A stretch of DNA of 64,000 nt, taken from NCBI RefSeq assembly GCF_014863355.1, contig NZ_JACZEP010000018.1:1-64000 (forward strand), in the 5' to 3' direction. Both the position numbers and the translations under genes were made by a program. The notes under the pieces are model-generated. The model was not told the origin of the DNA, did not search any database, and was given only the letters and a program-made list of their open reading frames with translations. Source of the stretch: Aminobacter carboxidus (lineage in GTDB: Bacteria > Pseudomonadota > Alphaproteobacteria > Rhizobiales > Rhizobiaceae). Shown piece by piece: positions 37,035 through 45,939 of this stretch (positions are counted from its first letter, which is position 1; every line of letters starts with the position of its first letter).

Positions 37035-37374
37035 GCTTCCAAATCTCCGTCAGGGAGCACACTTTCTCGACGCCCCGGACCCGCTGCAACTCTTGATGGC
37101 CGCTGGCTGGTCCAACTTCGGCAAACTATGCCGTAATCCTTTTTCAACCATTAAACTGGCCTACGAAGATGGCGGTTCGAAGGCACGAACAGGTGTTGAA
37201 AAGCCCGCAATAGCGCAGAAAAGCCACCATTTCGCGCAACCGTTACCGGCAGTTTCTTGCCGCATGAGGCGGCGCTGTGTAACCAAGAGTACTGTAAGGC
37301 CAGCCCTGATTCGCACTGCCGGGTCCATGGCCGCAAGATCTTGGTTCAAGCCATTTGCCCGAGGGATGCCGTTC
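37035..37374. other. Spacer between eipA and chpT
   Basis: The 340 bases carry no supported gene. On the minus strand TTTAATGGTTGA near 37146-37160 resembles a degenerate CtrA half-site. A promoter for each divergent gene must lie here. Confidence 0.35.
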
Positions 37375-38004
37375 ATGGCCGAGTTGTTGACGCTTTCCGC
37401 CCCTGACCTCGCAGCGCTCCTGTGCAGCCGTGTCTGCCACGACATCATCTCGCCGGTCGGCGCCATCAACAATGGCCTCGAACTGCTCGACGAAGGTGGT
37501 GCCGACGAGGATGCGATGCGGCTCATCCGCACCAGTGCCCGCAACGCCTCGGCGCGGCTGCAGTTCGCCCGCATCGCCTTTGGCGCGGCCGGGTCGGCCG
37601 GCATGCTGATCGACACCGGCGACGCCGAATCGGTTGCTACCGCCTTCCTCAAGAACGAAAAGCCGGAGCTGACCTGGAGCGGCGGGCGCGCGCTGCTGCC
37701 CAAGAACAAGGTCAAGCTGCTACTCAACCTGCTGCTCGTTGCCCATGCGGCGATCCCGCGCGGCGGCAAGCTCAGCGTGACGCTCGAAAACGTCGACACC
37801 GCGCCCAAATTCATCCTGTCGGCAAGCGGCCCGATGCTGCGCGTGCCGCCGAAGTTCCTCGAACTGCATTCCGGCCACAAGCCCGACGAGCCGATCGACG
37901 CCCATTCGGTGCAGCCCTACTACACGCTGCTGCTGGCGCGCGAGGCTGGCATGTCGATCTCGATCCACGCCACGCCTGAAGAAATCCTGCTTACCACCGA
38001 GTAA
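37375..38004 (+). CDS. chpT: Histidine phosphotransferase ChpT
   Basis: The 209-residue protein is the shared phosphotransferase that takes phosphate from CckA and gives it to CtrA and CpdR. The phospho-histidine is His22 in CSRVCHDIISPVGAINNGLE, followed by a GHKL-like ATPase-degenerate domain (VKLLLNLLLVAHAAIPRGGK, then LSASGPMLRVPP). GAGGG eight bases before the ATG at 37375 decides the start over an ATG three codons earlier. It is next to ctrA, with one receiver gene between them, so two steps of one relay are clustered. Confidence 0.92.
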   Translation: MAELLTLSAPDLAALLCSRVCHDIISPVGAINNGLELLDEGGADEDAMRLIRTSARNASARLQFARIAFGAAGSAGMLIDTGDAESVATAFLKNEKPELTWSGGRALLPKNKVKLLLNLLLVAHAAIPRGGKLSVTLENVDTAPKFILSASGPMLRVPPKFLELHSGHKPDEPIDAHSVQPYYTLLLAREAGMSISIHATPEEILLTTE

Positions 38005-38327
38005 ACGGCACAGCTGTTTTTGTATGACAAAAGCATAGTTGTCGTTGCTCTGGCGGCAACGCCTCGACGATTGTGCGCCGCAGGAACTTTGTTGACCTGC
38101 CCGCGCGCTCGACGACAGCCACCTCATTTGACCTGATTTGCAGGGCAGCCGCGGAAAACTTCGCGCAAACTAGTGAACTCTCACCTCGCCGATGGAAACA
38201 GCCGCTCTGGCCGATGTTTCCAAGAATTTTACCATTCGGGTTTTCAGCTTCTTTACGCACCGACGCTAAGGTCGAGCCAACATCCGGCGCGACTGACGCG
38301 TTCGGCTCCCGCAAAAAGGAACGGGAT
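38005..38327. other. Spacer between chpT and the CheY-like gene
   Basis: The 323 bases continue the receiver reading frame upstream without stops but show no family match or ribosome site until AAGGA before 38328. I see no RNA gene here. Confidence 0.4.
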
Positions 38328-38696
38328 ATGAAGCGCTGCCTGTTCGTCGATGATTCGAGCGTCATCCGCAAAGTCGCCAAACGCATCCTCAACAGCCCGG
38401 AGATGGTCGTCGTCGAGGCGGCAACCGGTGCCGAGGGGCTGGATATGTGCGCCTACGACATGCCCGACATCATCGTCGTCGATGGTGCGCTCGAGGATAT
38501 GGGCACCACCGACTTCATCCGCCGCGTGCGCGCCCTTGACGGTCGCGTCAAGCCGCAGATCGCAATCTGCCTGACCGAGGTCGACATCGGCGCCATCATG
38601 CGGGCCAAGCGCGCCGGCGCGCAGGGTTACCTTTTGAAGCCGTTCACCAGGCCGCAGTTGCTCGATCGTTTTCGCGCTTTCGATATCGCCGCCTGA
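38328..38696 (+). CDS. Single-domain CheY-like response regulator
   Basis: The 122-residue receiver has the acidic pair Asp8-Asp9 (LFVDDSS), the phospho-acceptor Asp52 in IIVVDGALED, Thr83 in CLTEVD and Lys104 in GYLLKPF. It lacks any output domain. Its position between chpT and ctrA suggests it competes for or relays phosphate in the ChpT system, as DivK- or CpdR-like receivers do, but its identity to either is not clear. AAGGA precedes the ATG at 38328. Confidence 0.82.
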   Translation: MKRCLFVDDSSVIRKVAKRILNSPEMVVVEAATGAEGLDMCAYDMPDIIVVDGALEDMGTTDFIRRVRALDGRVKPQIAICLTEVDIGAIMRAKRAGAQGYLLKPFTRPQLLDRFRAFDIAA

Positions 38697-38770
38697 TTCG
38701 GCCCTCCGGATCGCTCCCGGCGCGACGGCTTTGCGACCGCGCCGAGCGCTTATCCGTGCTCAAAACAAAG

Positions 38771-38796
38771 AAAACCCGGCTCGAAGGCCGGGTTTT
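38771..38796. terminator. Bidirectional terminator between the receiver gene and ctrA
   Basis: AAAACCCGGC (38771-38780) and GCCGGGTTTT (38787-38796) form a perfect stem with a six-base loop and T-rich flanks on both strands. It lies between the convergent receiver and ctrA genes. Confidence 0.9.
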
Positions 38797-38817
38797 GACT
38801 GAAGTCATCAGAAGAAA

Positions 38818-39513
38818 TCAGGCGATTTCGCGAAGCTCTTCCGGCTCGCGCAGCACATAGCCGCGGCCCCAGACAGTTTCGATGAAGTTCTGGCCGCCGG
38901 ACGCAGCATCAAGCTTCTTGCGCAGCTTGCAGATGAAGACGTCGATGATCTTCAGTTCCGGCTCATCCATGCCGCCATACAGGTGGTTGAGGAACATTTC
39001 CTTGGTCAGCGTGGTGCCCTTGCGCAGCGAGAGCAGCTCCAGCATCTGGTATTCCTTGCCGGTCAGGTGCACGCGCTGGCCACCGACCTCGACTGTCTTG
39101 GCGTCGAGATTGACGATCAGGTCGCCGGTGATGATGACCGACTGGGCGTGGCCCTTTGAACGGCGGACGATAGCGTGGATGCGCGCCACCAGCTCGTCCT
39201 TGTGGAACGGCTTGGTCATGTAGTCGTCGGCGCCGAAGCCCAGGCCGCGCACCTTGTCCTCGATGCCGGCCATGCCGGAAAGGATCAGGATCGGCGTCTT
39301 GACCTTGGACAGGCGCAAAGTGCGCAGAACCTCGTAACCCGACATGTCAGGCAGGTTCAGGTCGAGAAGGATGATGTCGTAATCGTAAAGCTTGCCGAGA
39401 TCGACGCCTTCTTCGCCGAGATCGGTCGTGTAGACGTTGAAGCTTTCCGATTTGAGCATCAGTTCGATGCTCTGTGCGGTTGCACTGTCGTCTTCTATCA
39501 GCAGAACGCGCAT
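38818..39513 (-). CDS. ctrA: Cell cycle response regulator CtrA
   Basis: The 231-residue master regulator has a receiver domain with phospho-acceptor Asp51 ([20 protein letters not shown]), Thr/Lys switch residues ([17 protein letters not shown]) and a C-terminal OmpR-type winged helix ([44 protein letters not shown]). The FICKLRKK recognition helix is nearly invariant in CtrA. It binds TTAA-N7-TTAA or TTAACCAT sites to control division, chromosome replication and flagellar genes. Its own upstream region holds such a half-site and five GANTC methylation sites. Confidence 0.97.
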   Translation of the reverse strand: MRVLLIEDDSATAQSIELMLKSESFNVYTTDLGEEGVDLGKLYDYDIILLDLNLPDMSGYEVLRTLRLSKVKTPILILSGMAGIEDKVRGLGFGADDYMTKPFHKDELVARIHAIVRRSKGHAQSVIITGDLIVNLDAKTVEVGGQRVHLTGKEYQMLELLSLRKGTTLTKEMFLNHLYGGMDEPELKIIDVFICKLRKKLDAASGGQNFIETVWGRGYVLREPEELREIA

Positions 39514-39579
39514 TCAAATCCCCTTTTCTGCTGCCGGAACGTCTTCGCGGTCCAAACCTTGCCGGCCCAGTGCTTACCT

Positions 39580-39776
39580 GAATCGGAGGCTGCCATCGAA
39601 TGGTTAACAAAACCTAATTTCGTATGGAAGACCATATCAGAAATTTTAACCGGCGCATACACCCTCTTGAATCCAATCATGAATCACACGGTCAACATCT
39701 TAACGCGCTGCATTAACAAGGCTGACTAAGCGACTCCGGAGACGGCCCGATCACATTCACAGCGAAAACCAGAATC
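39580..39776 (-). promoter_or_regulatory. ctrA control region: CtrA half-site and clustered GANTC sites
   Basis: TTAACCAT on the minus strand spans 39600-39607, a perfect CtrA half-site 87 bases before the ctrA start. GANTC sites occur at 39580, 39669, 39681, 39732 and 39772: five in about 200 bases, where chance gives one per 256. CcrM methylates GANTC, and ctrA P1 of Caulobacter is sensitive to it. Autoregulation plus methylation control is the inference. Confidence 0.7.
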
Positions 39777-39966
39777 TTTACCGGGCTTTAAGTCTCGATG
39801 GGTATGATTAACGATGCCCGTAAACGAATGGTTACCGACGGACAAAAACTTTAAAAGTTTGTTTTCCATAGTCGGCAGTTCAGAACCGGTTCCGGCGCGG
39901 CACGGTCCCTTTGGGCCGAAGTAGGCGAGTAGAAGTGCGTTTTTCGGTGTTCGGGAGTATCGGGTC

Positions 39967-40344
39967 ATGAAGTCACGTGAGAACCTGGTCAGGCTCAAGC
40001 AGTTTCAGGTGAACGAAAAGCGCCGGCAGCTGATGCAGCTTGATTCGATGATCGCCGAGTTCGACCGCATGGCCAGCGAGCTCGAACTGCAGATCGTCGC
40101 CGAAGAAAAGAAGGCGGGGATCACCGATCTCAATCATTTCGCCTATCCGACCTTCGCCAAGGCCGCGCGGCAACGACGTGACAATCTCAAAAACTCCCAG
40201 CATGACCTGGCGCAACAGCGCGCCGCTGCTGAATCCTTACTCGCCGAAGCTGAAGCGGAGCTGTCCAAGGCAGAAATGCTGGAATCGCGCGACCGCACCA
40301 CTCGCGATGCCGACGGCACCGGCCGCAGCGCGATGATCGGCTAA
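39967..40344 (+). CDS. FliJ-like coiled-coil protein
   Basis: The 125-residue protein is almost all helix and charged: SRENLVRLKQFQVNEKRRQL then LDSMIAEFDRMASELELQIV and SQHDLAQQRAAAESLLAEAE. The first 60 residues fit the FliJ family, which escorts flagellar export substrates to the FliI/FliH ATPase. Orthologues beside ctrA in other rhizobia are often annotated this way. No flagellar operon is in the window, so a CtrA-controlled, division-linked role is as plausible. It is divergent from ctrA. Confidence 0.65.
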   Translation: MKSRENLVRLKQFQVNEKRRQLMQLDSMIAEFDRMASELELQIVAEEKKAGITDLNHFAYPTFAKAARQRRDNLKNSQHDLAQQRAAAESLLAEAEAELSKAEMLESRDRTTRDADGTGRSAMIG

Positions 40345-40431
40345 AAAGCTTATATTTTTCAGTAGTTTGTCGCCGCGCCCACGGCGAAGCGCGGTCTGAT
40401 GGCCTGGGCATCCCCTCGGGCCCGCCACATT

Positions 40432-40842
40432 CTAGGCCCTGAATTCAGTCGGCTCAGCTTCGCCAGCCAATGACTGGGCACGCGAATCACGGATTTCGGG
40501 CGCATGGCGCTCCGCCCAGACCCTGATCTGGTTGAGCAAGTCCGACAGGTTGCGACCGAGATCGGTCAGCTCGTATTCGACGCGCGGCGGAATGACGGGA
40601 AAGATCTCGCGCCGCACCAGCCCGTCACGCTCCAGAATGCGCAGCGTCTGCGTCAACATCTTGGGCGTGATGCCCTCGACCTTGCGCTGCAGCTCGCCAT
40701 AGCGCCGTCTGCCCGGCTTCAAAGCTCCAACGACCAGATAGACCCACTTGCTCGCCAGCATCTCGAGCACGGTGTGCGACATGCATTCGCGCCGGAAGGC
40801 GTCGTAGCCGAAAGGTGTGTCGGGGGTGCATTCACTATCCAT
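40432..40842 (-). CDS. HxlR-family transcriptional regulator
   Basis: The 136-residue protein has the HxlR winged helix: MLASKWVYLVVGALKPGRRR, RKVEGITPKMLTQTLRILE and the wing PRVEYELTDLGRNL. A cysteine (FRRECMSHTVLE) just before the HTH is at the place where redox- or aldehyde-sensing HxlR proteins such as YodB react. The divergent quinone oxidoreductase and a palindrome that overlaps its own start fit quinone/aldehyde sensing. The ATG at 40842 is chosen because the earlier one lies inside the palindrome. Confidence 0.85.
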   Translation of the reverse strand: MDSECTPDTPFGYDAFRRECMSHTVLEMLASKWVYLVVGALKPGRRRYGELQRKVEGITPKMLTQTLRILERDGLVRREIFPVIPPRVEYELTDLGRNLSDLLNQIRVWAERHAPEIRDSRAQSLAGEAEPTEFRA

Positions 40843-40845
40843 GGG

Positions 40846-40868
40846 GTACCTATATATCATGCAGGTAC
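40846..40868. promoter_or_regulatory. HxlR operator candidate 1
   Basis: GTACCT (40846-40851) and AGGTAC (40863-40868) are a perfect 6-bp inverted repeat with an 11-base AT-rich spacer, four bases before the hxlR start. Binding would repress hxlR. Confidence 0.55.
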
Positions 40869-40888
40869 ATTCTAGACAATCGATTGAT

Positions 40889-40905
40889 ACTATCCAAATG
40901 ATAGT
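40889..40905. promoter_or_regulatory. HxlR operator candidate 2
   Basis: ACTATC (40889-40894), CAAAT, GATAGT (40900-40905) is a perfect inverted repeat 32 bases before the qor start. It differs in sequence from the first site, so two regulators or two modes of binding are possible. Confidence 0.5.
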
Positions 40906-40937
40906 GGCATATGCATCATCCCAAGGAGGACATTCTC

Positions 40938-41864
40938 ATGCGTGCCATTACCCAGAACACCCTCGGTGGCCCCGAAGTGCTCGAAATTGCCGAGCAGCCG
41001 GCACCGCAGCCCAAGGCCGGCGAGGTGCTGATCCGCATCAAGGCAGCGGGCGTCAATCCGGTCGATGCCGCGGTGCGCGGCGGTTTCTATCCGCTGCTGG
41101 GCGAACCGCCCTTCGTGCTCGGATGGGACCTGTCGGGAACCGTTGAAGCCGTTGGCTCCGGCGCCAACGGCTTTGCGCCCGGCGACGAGGTCTTCGGCAT
41201 GCCACGCTTCCCGGCACAGGCCGGCACCTATGCCGAACTGGCGGCGGCGCCGGCAAGCGAGGTCGTGCACAAGCCCGATGCACTCGACCATGAAGCGGCA
41301 GCCGCCCTCCCCCTTGCCGGGTTGACGGCGTGGCAAGGGCTGGTGACCGTAGGCAGGCTCGAGGCTGGCGACCGCGTCCTGATCCAGGCGGCAGCCGGCG
41401 GCGTCGGCCACATCGCCGTGCAAATCGCCAAGGCACGGGGCGCCTATGTGATTGCCACGGCCAGCCCCGGCAAGGTCGACTTCGTCCGCTCTCTCGGCGC
41501 CGACGAGGTGATCGACTACACCACGGACGATTTCGTCGCCAAGGCCGGCCCGGTCGACCTCGTCTTCGAGGCGCTTGGCGGCGATCACCCCGAGAAATCG
41601 CTGAAGGCCCTGAAGGATGGCGGCACGCTCGTCGTCCTGCTCGGCCTCTCCGAAAAGGCGGCGGCGGCAGCAGCGGAACGCGACGTCAGGGTCGAACGCA
41701 TCTCGGTGCGGCCAGATGGCGAAGGCCTGAAGGAGCTGGCGAAGCTGATCGAGGCCGGCAAGCTCAAGGTCCATGTCGCAAAGAGCTTCCCGCTCGACCA
41801 GGCAGGTGCTGCGCACGCATTCCTGGCCACCAAGCCCAAGGGCAAGGTCGTTCTGGCGCTCTGA
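40938..41864 (+). CDS. NADPH:quinone oxidoreductase-like zinc-free MDR enzyme
   Basis: The 308-residue medium-chain dehydrogenase has AAGVNPVDAAVRGGFYPLLG, a GHE-less catalytic part, the Rossmann motif AAAGGVGHIAVQIAKARGAY and C-terminal substrate loops. Zinc ligands of alcohol dehydrogenase are missing, so it is a quinone reductase-type enzyme using NADPH. A perfect AAGGAGG lies eight bases before the ATG at 40938. Divergence from hxlR makes it the likely target. It would detoxify quinones or enals. Confidence 0.88.
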   Translation: MRAITQNTLGGPEVLEIAEQPAPQPKAGEVLIRIKAAGVNPVDAAVRGGFYPLLGEPPFVLGWDLSGTVEAVGSGANGFAPGDEVFGMPRFPAQAGTYAELAAAPASEVVHKPDALDHEAAAALPLAGLTAWQGLVTVGRLEAGDRVLIQAAAGGVGHIAVQIAKARGAYVIATASPGKVDFVRSLGADEVIDYTTDDFVAKAGPVDLVFEALGGDHPEKSLKALKDGGTLVVLLGLSEKAAAAAAERDVRVERISVRPDGEGLKELAKLIEAGKLKVHVAKSFPLDQAGAAHAFLATKPKGKVVLAL

Positions 41865-41892
41865 GAGCAACGCCTGAAACCCTGCAGTAAAG

Positions 41893-41920
41893 AGCCGGGC
41901 AGCACGGATTCTGCCCGGCT
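41893..41920 (+). terminator. Hairpin after the quinone oxidoreductase gene
   Basis: AGCCGGGCAG (41893-41902) and CTGCCCGGCT (41911-41920) form a perfect 10-bp stem with an eight-base loop. Only a short T-rich stretch follows. Confidence 0.7.
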
Positions 41921-41954
41921 TCTCCATTGTTCAGTCTTTCGCTATAGCTTGGCG

Positions 41955-42422
41955 ATGCGCTCGCTCACGCCCCTGATCCTGTTTGCGGCTTCCGCCTGTT
42001 TCGCACTTGGCATCGTGTTGCCGCTGATCCATGTCGATCGACTGTACTTCTTTTCCGACGAACCTTCGCTAATCGGCATGGTCGCAGCTCTCTGGAGCGG
42101 TGGCGACTGGCTGCTGGCGAGTGTCGTGGCATTGTTTTCAGTGGTGTTTCCGGCGATGAAGCTCGGTCTGCTTCACAATGCGGCCTATGCGCACGCCGGC
42201 AATGCTGCCGCCATTCCAAGCTGGTTTCGCGCGCTTTCCAACTGGTCGATGCTTGATGTCGTGCTCGTCGCGCTGGTGATCTTCGCCGCCAAGACAAGCG
42301 GCCTCGCCACGGCCTTCACCAAACCCGGCTTGTGGTTCTTCGCGGCATCCGTGGTGCTGACCGCGACGGCTTCCGCCCTGATCAAGCGCGCGCCACAGAC
42401 GAGGCAACAGGCAGTCCACTGA
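41955..42422 (+). CDS. PqiA-like single-domain membrane protein
   Basis: The 155-residue protein has four membrane helices (LTPLILFAASACFALGIVLP, then a central loop with FFSDEPSLIG, a helix WLLASVVALFSVVFPAMKLG and two more) matching one half of the paraquat-inducible PqiA/YebS family. The ALSNWSMLDVVLVALVIFAA segment is the most family-like. Full PqiA has two such units and works with an MCE protein. Here there is a single unit with no pqiB near, so its role in lipid traffic is only inferred. Confidence 0.75.
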   Translation: MRSLTPLILFAASACFALGIVLPLIHVDRLYFFSDEPSLIGMVAALWSGGDWLLASVVALFSVVFPAMKLGLLHNAAYAHAGNAAAIPSWFRALSNWSMLDVVLVALVIFAAKTSGLATAFTKPGLWFFAASVVLTATASALIKRAPQTRQQAVH

Positions 42423-42481
42423 CTGCACGACCCCTTCCGGGAGCATTCGCGCTACGTTCGGAAAAGTTCGGTCCAAAACAA

Positions 42482-42510
42482 AAAGGGTGCGGCAAGCCGC
42501 ACCCTTTCTT
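42482..42510. terminator. Bidirectional terminator between the pqiA-like gene and sciP
   Basis: AAAGGGTGCGGC (42482-42493) and GCCGCACCCTTT (42496-42507) pair almost fully around a short loop, with A- and T-rich flanks on both sides. It lies between convergent genes. Confidence 0.85.
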
Positions 42511-42534
42511 ATTGGTTGGCCGCAACGGCCGGTG

Positions 42535-42810
42535 TCAGTGACGGTATTGCTGGATGCGCGTTGTGCGCAGGCCGGCAAGGCCGTATTCGTCAATGGAGGC
42601 CTGCCAGGACAAGAACTCCTCGGTCGTCAACTTGTAGCGTTGGCACGCTTCGTCGAGACTGAGCAGCCCTCCCCTGACCGCAGCGACCACTTCCGCCTTA
42701 CGGCGGATAACCCACCGGCGCGTGTTGGTCGGGGGCAGATCGGCAATCGTAAGCGGGCTGCCGTCCGGCCCGATAACATATTTGACACGCGGTCTAACCA
42801 GATCGGTCAT
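42535..42810 (-). CDS. sciP: CtrA inhibitor SciP (DUF1153)
   Basis: The 91-residue protein matches SciP by length and blocks: PRVKYVIGPDGSPLTIADLP, RRWVIRRKAEVVAAVRGGLL, SLDEACQRYKLTTEEFLSWQ. In Caulobacter SciP binds CtrA in G1 and represses its target genes, so it acts as a brake on CtrA. The upstream region has TTAACCAC near 42942, one mismatch from a CtrA site, and a GACTC site at 42925. That fits CtrA-dependent expression. It is 3.0 kb from ctrA. Confidence 0.9.
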   Translation of the reverse strand: MTDLVRPRVKYVIGPDGSPLTIADLPPTNTRRWVIRRKAEVVAAVRGGLLSLDEACQRYKLTTEEFLSWQASIDEYGLAGLRTTRIQQYRH

Positions 42811-43078
42811 CGTACTCTCTACTAAAAACTCAAAGACCCAATCACCTGTCACACTAGCGCCACAGCTTTAAAAATTGCCTAAGCGTGTACTAAGAGCTAA
42901 GTAACGAACGTGAACAGAACGTTAGACTCTCAATCCGCAATTTAACCACCTGCCCAGTTGGCTGGCTGCTCGCCGAAAAAGGTGGGCCAGCGCGCTTCGG
43001 GTGGCACTGCGAAGAGGCTTGACCTATATTGCAGCCATTGGCATGCAGCCGATCCAAAGACAGCGGAACGCAATCCCG

Positions 43079-44269
43079 ATGAACAGCCTGGACCTGCCCG
43101 GACGCCCCGAAGACACCCGCGTGGTTGTAGCCATGTCGGGCGGTGTCGATTCTTCCGTCGTGGCCGGCCTGCTCAAACAGGAAGGCTATGACGTCGTCGG
43201 CGTTACGCTGCAGCTCTACGATCATGGTGCTGCGACCCACCGTGCCGGCTCGTGCTGCGCCGGACAGGACATTGCCGACGCCCGCCGCGTCTCCGAGACG
43301 CTCGGCATTCCGCATTACGTGCTCGACTATGAAGAGCGCTTCCGCAAGGCGGTGATCGACCCGTTCGCCGAAAGCTATGTCGCTGGCGAGACGCCGATCC
43401 CTTGCGTGTCGTGCAACCAGACCGTCAAGTTCGCCGACCTGCTCGCCACCGCGCGCGAGTTGGGCGCCGACGCGCTCGCCACCGGTCACTACATCCGCTC
43501 CAAGCAGAACGGCGCCCACCGCGCGCTCTACCGCCCGGTCGACGCCGACCGTGACCAGAGCTATTTCCTGTTTGCCACCACCCAGGAGCAGATCGACTAC
43601 CTGCGCTTTCCCTTGGGCGGCATGTCCAAGCCCGAGGTTCGCGCCGCAGCCGAGCGCATGGGCCTGACGGTCGCTGCCAAGCAGGACAGCCAGGACATCT
43701 GCTTTGTGCCGCAGGGCAAATATTCCGACATCATCGCCAAGCTGAGACCATCGGCGGCCAATCCGGGCGACATCGTCCATATCGACGGCCGCGTGCTCGG
43801 CCGCCATGAAGGCATCCTGCGATACACCATCGGCCAGCGCCGTGGCATCGGCATCGCTTCCGGCGAGCCGCTCTACGTCGTCCATATCGACGCCGAGCGC
43901 GCCCGTGTCGTCGTTGGCCCACGCGAGGCCCTGGAGACGCACAAGATCTTCCTGCGCGGCATGAACTGGCTCGGCGACGACGCGTTGTCAGGCGTCCCTG
44001 CCAGCGGCCTCGAACTCTACGCCAAGGTGCGCTCGTCGCGCCCGCCGCGTCCTGTCGTGCTGCATCACCGCGATGGCGCCACCTGGGTCGAGCTCGTCGA
44101 CGGCGAGTCGGGCATCGCGCCCGGCCAGGCCTGCGTGCTCTATTCCAACGAAGGCAACGAAGCGCGTGTCTTCGGTGGCGGCTTCATCGAGCGTTCCGAG
44201 CGCCACGCCGACGCCGAGGCGATGCTGTCGCGGCTGACCGCCAGGCCGGGCCCGATCGCGGCGGAATAA
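43079..44269 (+). CDS. mnmA: tRNA-specific 2-thiouridylase MnmA
   Basis: The 396-residue enzyme puts sulfur on U34 of tRNA-Lys, -Glu and -Gln. It has the ATP-pyrophosphatase loop [16 protein letters not shown] at residues 16-30, the catalytic cysteine in [12 protein letters not shown] and the second in [11 protein letters not shown], then the C-terminal RNA-binding barrel. The start ATG at 43079 is preceded by GGAACG and fits the family's N-terminus; an in-frame ATG 12 codons upstream is possible. A DUF1232 gene follows by 11 bases in one operon. Confidence 0.93.
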   Translation: MNSLDLPGRPEDTRVVVAMSGGVDSSVVAGLLKQEGYDVVGVTLQLYDHGAATHRAGSCCAGQDIADARRVSETLGIPHYVLDYEERFRKAVIDPFAESYVAGETPIPCVSCNQTVKFADLLATARELGADALATGHYIRSKQNGAHRALYRPVDADRDQSYFLFATTQEQIDYLRFPLGGMSKPEVRAAAERMGLTVAAKQDSQDICFVPQGKYSDIIAKLRPSAANPGDIVHIDGRVLGRHEGILRYTIGQRRGIGIASGEPLYVVHIDAERARVVVGPREALETHKIFLRGMNWLGDDALSGVPASGLELYAKVRSSRPPRPVVLHHRDGATWVELVDGESGIAPGQACVLYSNEGNEARVFGGGFIERSERHADAEAMLSRLTARPGPIAAE

Positions 44270-44280
44270 TTTCGACTGCA

Positions 44281-44652
44281 ATGCTGGAAGCGGCCAAGCG
44301 CTGGGCGCGGCTGCTGAAGCGCGATGTCGTGGCGCTCTATCTCGCCGCGCGCAGCCCGCTGACACCGTGGCATGCCCGCGTGGCTGCTGCCTGCGTGGCG
44401 GCCTATGCGCTCAGCCCGGCCGATCTCATTCCCGATTTCGTGCCGGTGCTCGGCTATCTCGACGACCTGCTGATCTTGCCCTTGGGCATCTGGCTGGTGA
44501 TCCGCATGATCCCGGCCGAATTGATGGCGGGCTTCCGCGCCAAGGCAGCCGAAATCACAGCCAGGCCGCGCAGCATGGCCGGCCTTGCCCTCGTGATTGT
44601 GGTGTGGCTGACGGTCCTTGCCTTTGCCGGATGGTGGTGGCTAAGGCAGTAG
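44281..44652 (+). CDS. DUF1232 (YkvA-type) membrane protein
   Basis: The 123-residue protein has the DUF1232 core YALSPADLIPDFVPVLGYLD and two to three membrane helices (LLILPLGIWLVIRMI, LALVIVVWLTVLAFAGWWWL). The family is widespread in bacteria with no known function. It starts 11 bases after mnmA, so it is co-transcribed. The link to tRNA thiolation is not understood and is likely only operon proximity. Confidence 0.82.
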   Translation: MLEAAKRWARLLKRDVVALYLAARSPLTPWHARVAAACVAAYALSPADLIPDFVPVLGYLDDLLILPLGIWLVIRMIPAELMAGFRAKAAEITARPRSMAGLALVIVVWLTVLAFAGWWWLRQ

Positions 44653-44701
44653 CAAGGTGCAGGTAGGGCACACTGCCCCAATGCCTCCCTACTGCCACGT
44701 C

Positions 44702-45655
44702 TCAGTCGTGCGTGACAGTCCCCGCGGTGAGGATGCGCAGCACGCCCAGCGCCTCGTCGGCACCCGTGCGCGGCTCTTCACGCGTTTCGATACAGTGGAT
44801 GAAGTGCTCGAGTTCGCGCGTCAGCGGCATGGCATTTTCGAGCTCGATATAGGTCGGCTCGTTCATCGTCGACGTCCACTGCCCCTCATCCTGCCACACG
44901 GCATGACGGTAGAGCGCCAGCTTGCGCTCCAGCGGCTCGACATCGTCGAACACCGCCATGCCCTTGGTGCCGACGACGGTCAGCCGGCGCTCGCGGTAAG
45001 GGTTGAGTCGCGAGGCGAACAGATGCCCGCGCAGGCCGTTGGGGAAGCGCATGTGCAGGTGCGCGAAATCGCTGAGGTGGTTGAGCACGGCAGCACCCTC
45101 GCCACGCACCTCGATCGGCGCGGTGCCGGTGATCGCCAGGATCATCGACAGGTCGTGCGGAGCAAGATCCCACAGCGCGTCGTTTTCGGCGTGGAATTTT
45201 CCCAGTCCGAGACGGTGCGAGTGAATATAGCCGACGTCGCCGAGCTCGCCCTTGTCGACAAGCGCCTTGAGCCCCTCGAAGGCCGGGTGGAAACGCAGCA
45301 CATGGCCGGTCATGAAGACACGTTTGTTGTCGCGTGCAGCCTTCACCGCGCGCTCGGCGTCGGGCACGGTCAGGGCGATAGGCTTTTCGACCAGCACGTC
45401 CTTGCCGGTTTCAACGGCACGCACGGCAAAGTCGGCATGGAACTGCGGTGGCAGCGCCATGACGACGGCATCGACATCGACGCGGGCGAACAATTCGTCG
45501 GGCGTCAGCGCGATGCAGCCATGTTCGCCGGCAAAACGCTCGGCGCGGGCCGAATCGACATCGGAGACGGCATGGAGGGCGCCAAGCGACTTCAGGGTGC
45601 GGATGTGGTTACCGCCCCAATAGCCGCATCCAAGGACTGCAATACGCGGTTTCAT
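44702..45655 (-). CDS. Gfo/Idh/MocA-family oxidoreductase
   Basis: The 317-residue protein has the N-terminal Rossmann motif IAVLGCGYWGGNHIRTL, the conserved EKP of DVLVEKPIALT (Lys near residue 95) and the catalytic DLAPHDLSMI histidine near 170. The family oxidizes or reduces sugars and inositols with NAD(P). SNPs of substrate choice cannot be read. The ATG at 45655 is chosen because GGAAAGAG lies just upstream and gives the family N-terminus. It is convergent with the mnmA operon. Confidence 0.88.
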   Translation of the reverse strand: MKPRIAVLGCGYWGGNHIRTLKSLGALHAVSDVDSARAERFAGEHGCIALTPDELFARVDVDAVVMALPPQFHADFAVRAVETGKDVLVEKPIALTVPDAERAVKAARDNKRVFMTGHVLRFHPAFEGLKALVDKGELGDVGYIHSHRLGLGKFHAENDALWDLAPHDLSMILAITGTAPIEVRGEGAAVLNHLSDFAHLHMRFPNGLRGHLFASRLNPYRERRLTVVGTKGMAVFDDVEPLERKLALYRHAVWQDEGQWTSTMNEPTYIELENAMPLTRELEHFIHCIETREEPRTGADEALGVLRILTAGTVTHD

Positions 45656-45939
45656 CAGGCTCTTTCCAAAGGCAATGATGCCGGCAGACATAGTGCCCGC
45701 GCCTTGCTAACTCAACCCCGCCCACTGCGCCATAGCACCCGCAACATGCACAAAGACCCCAGAATGCCGCCTGCGGCGGGCTGCCCGAAGGTCAGCCGAT
45801 GCCCCCCGACAATTATCCTTAAACGCCCGATCTCACTGCTTGACAGGTTCGCCATCGAGACATTATATCCGCCCAACCTTGGCGAACGCATCGACGCCTG
45901 CCTCTCACAGAGACAGTGATTTCGGGCCTTCTCCACCCT

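Noticed and set aside
38073-38327. An N-terminal extension of the CheY-like receiver
   Set aside because: No stop intervenes, but it has no homology pattern, and a strong AAGGA ribosome site serves the ATG at 38328.
45712-45936. A 74-codon frame before the tRNA gene
   Set aside because: No ribosome site, no motif and an odd cysteine-rich composition.
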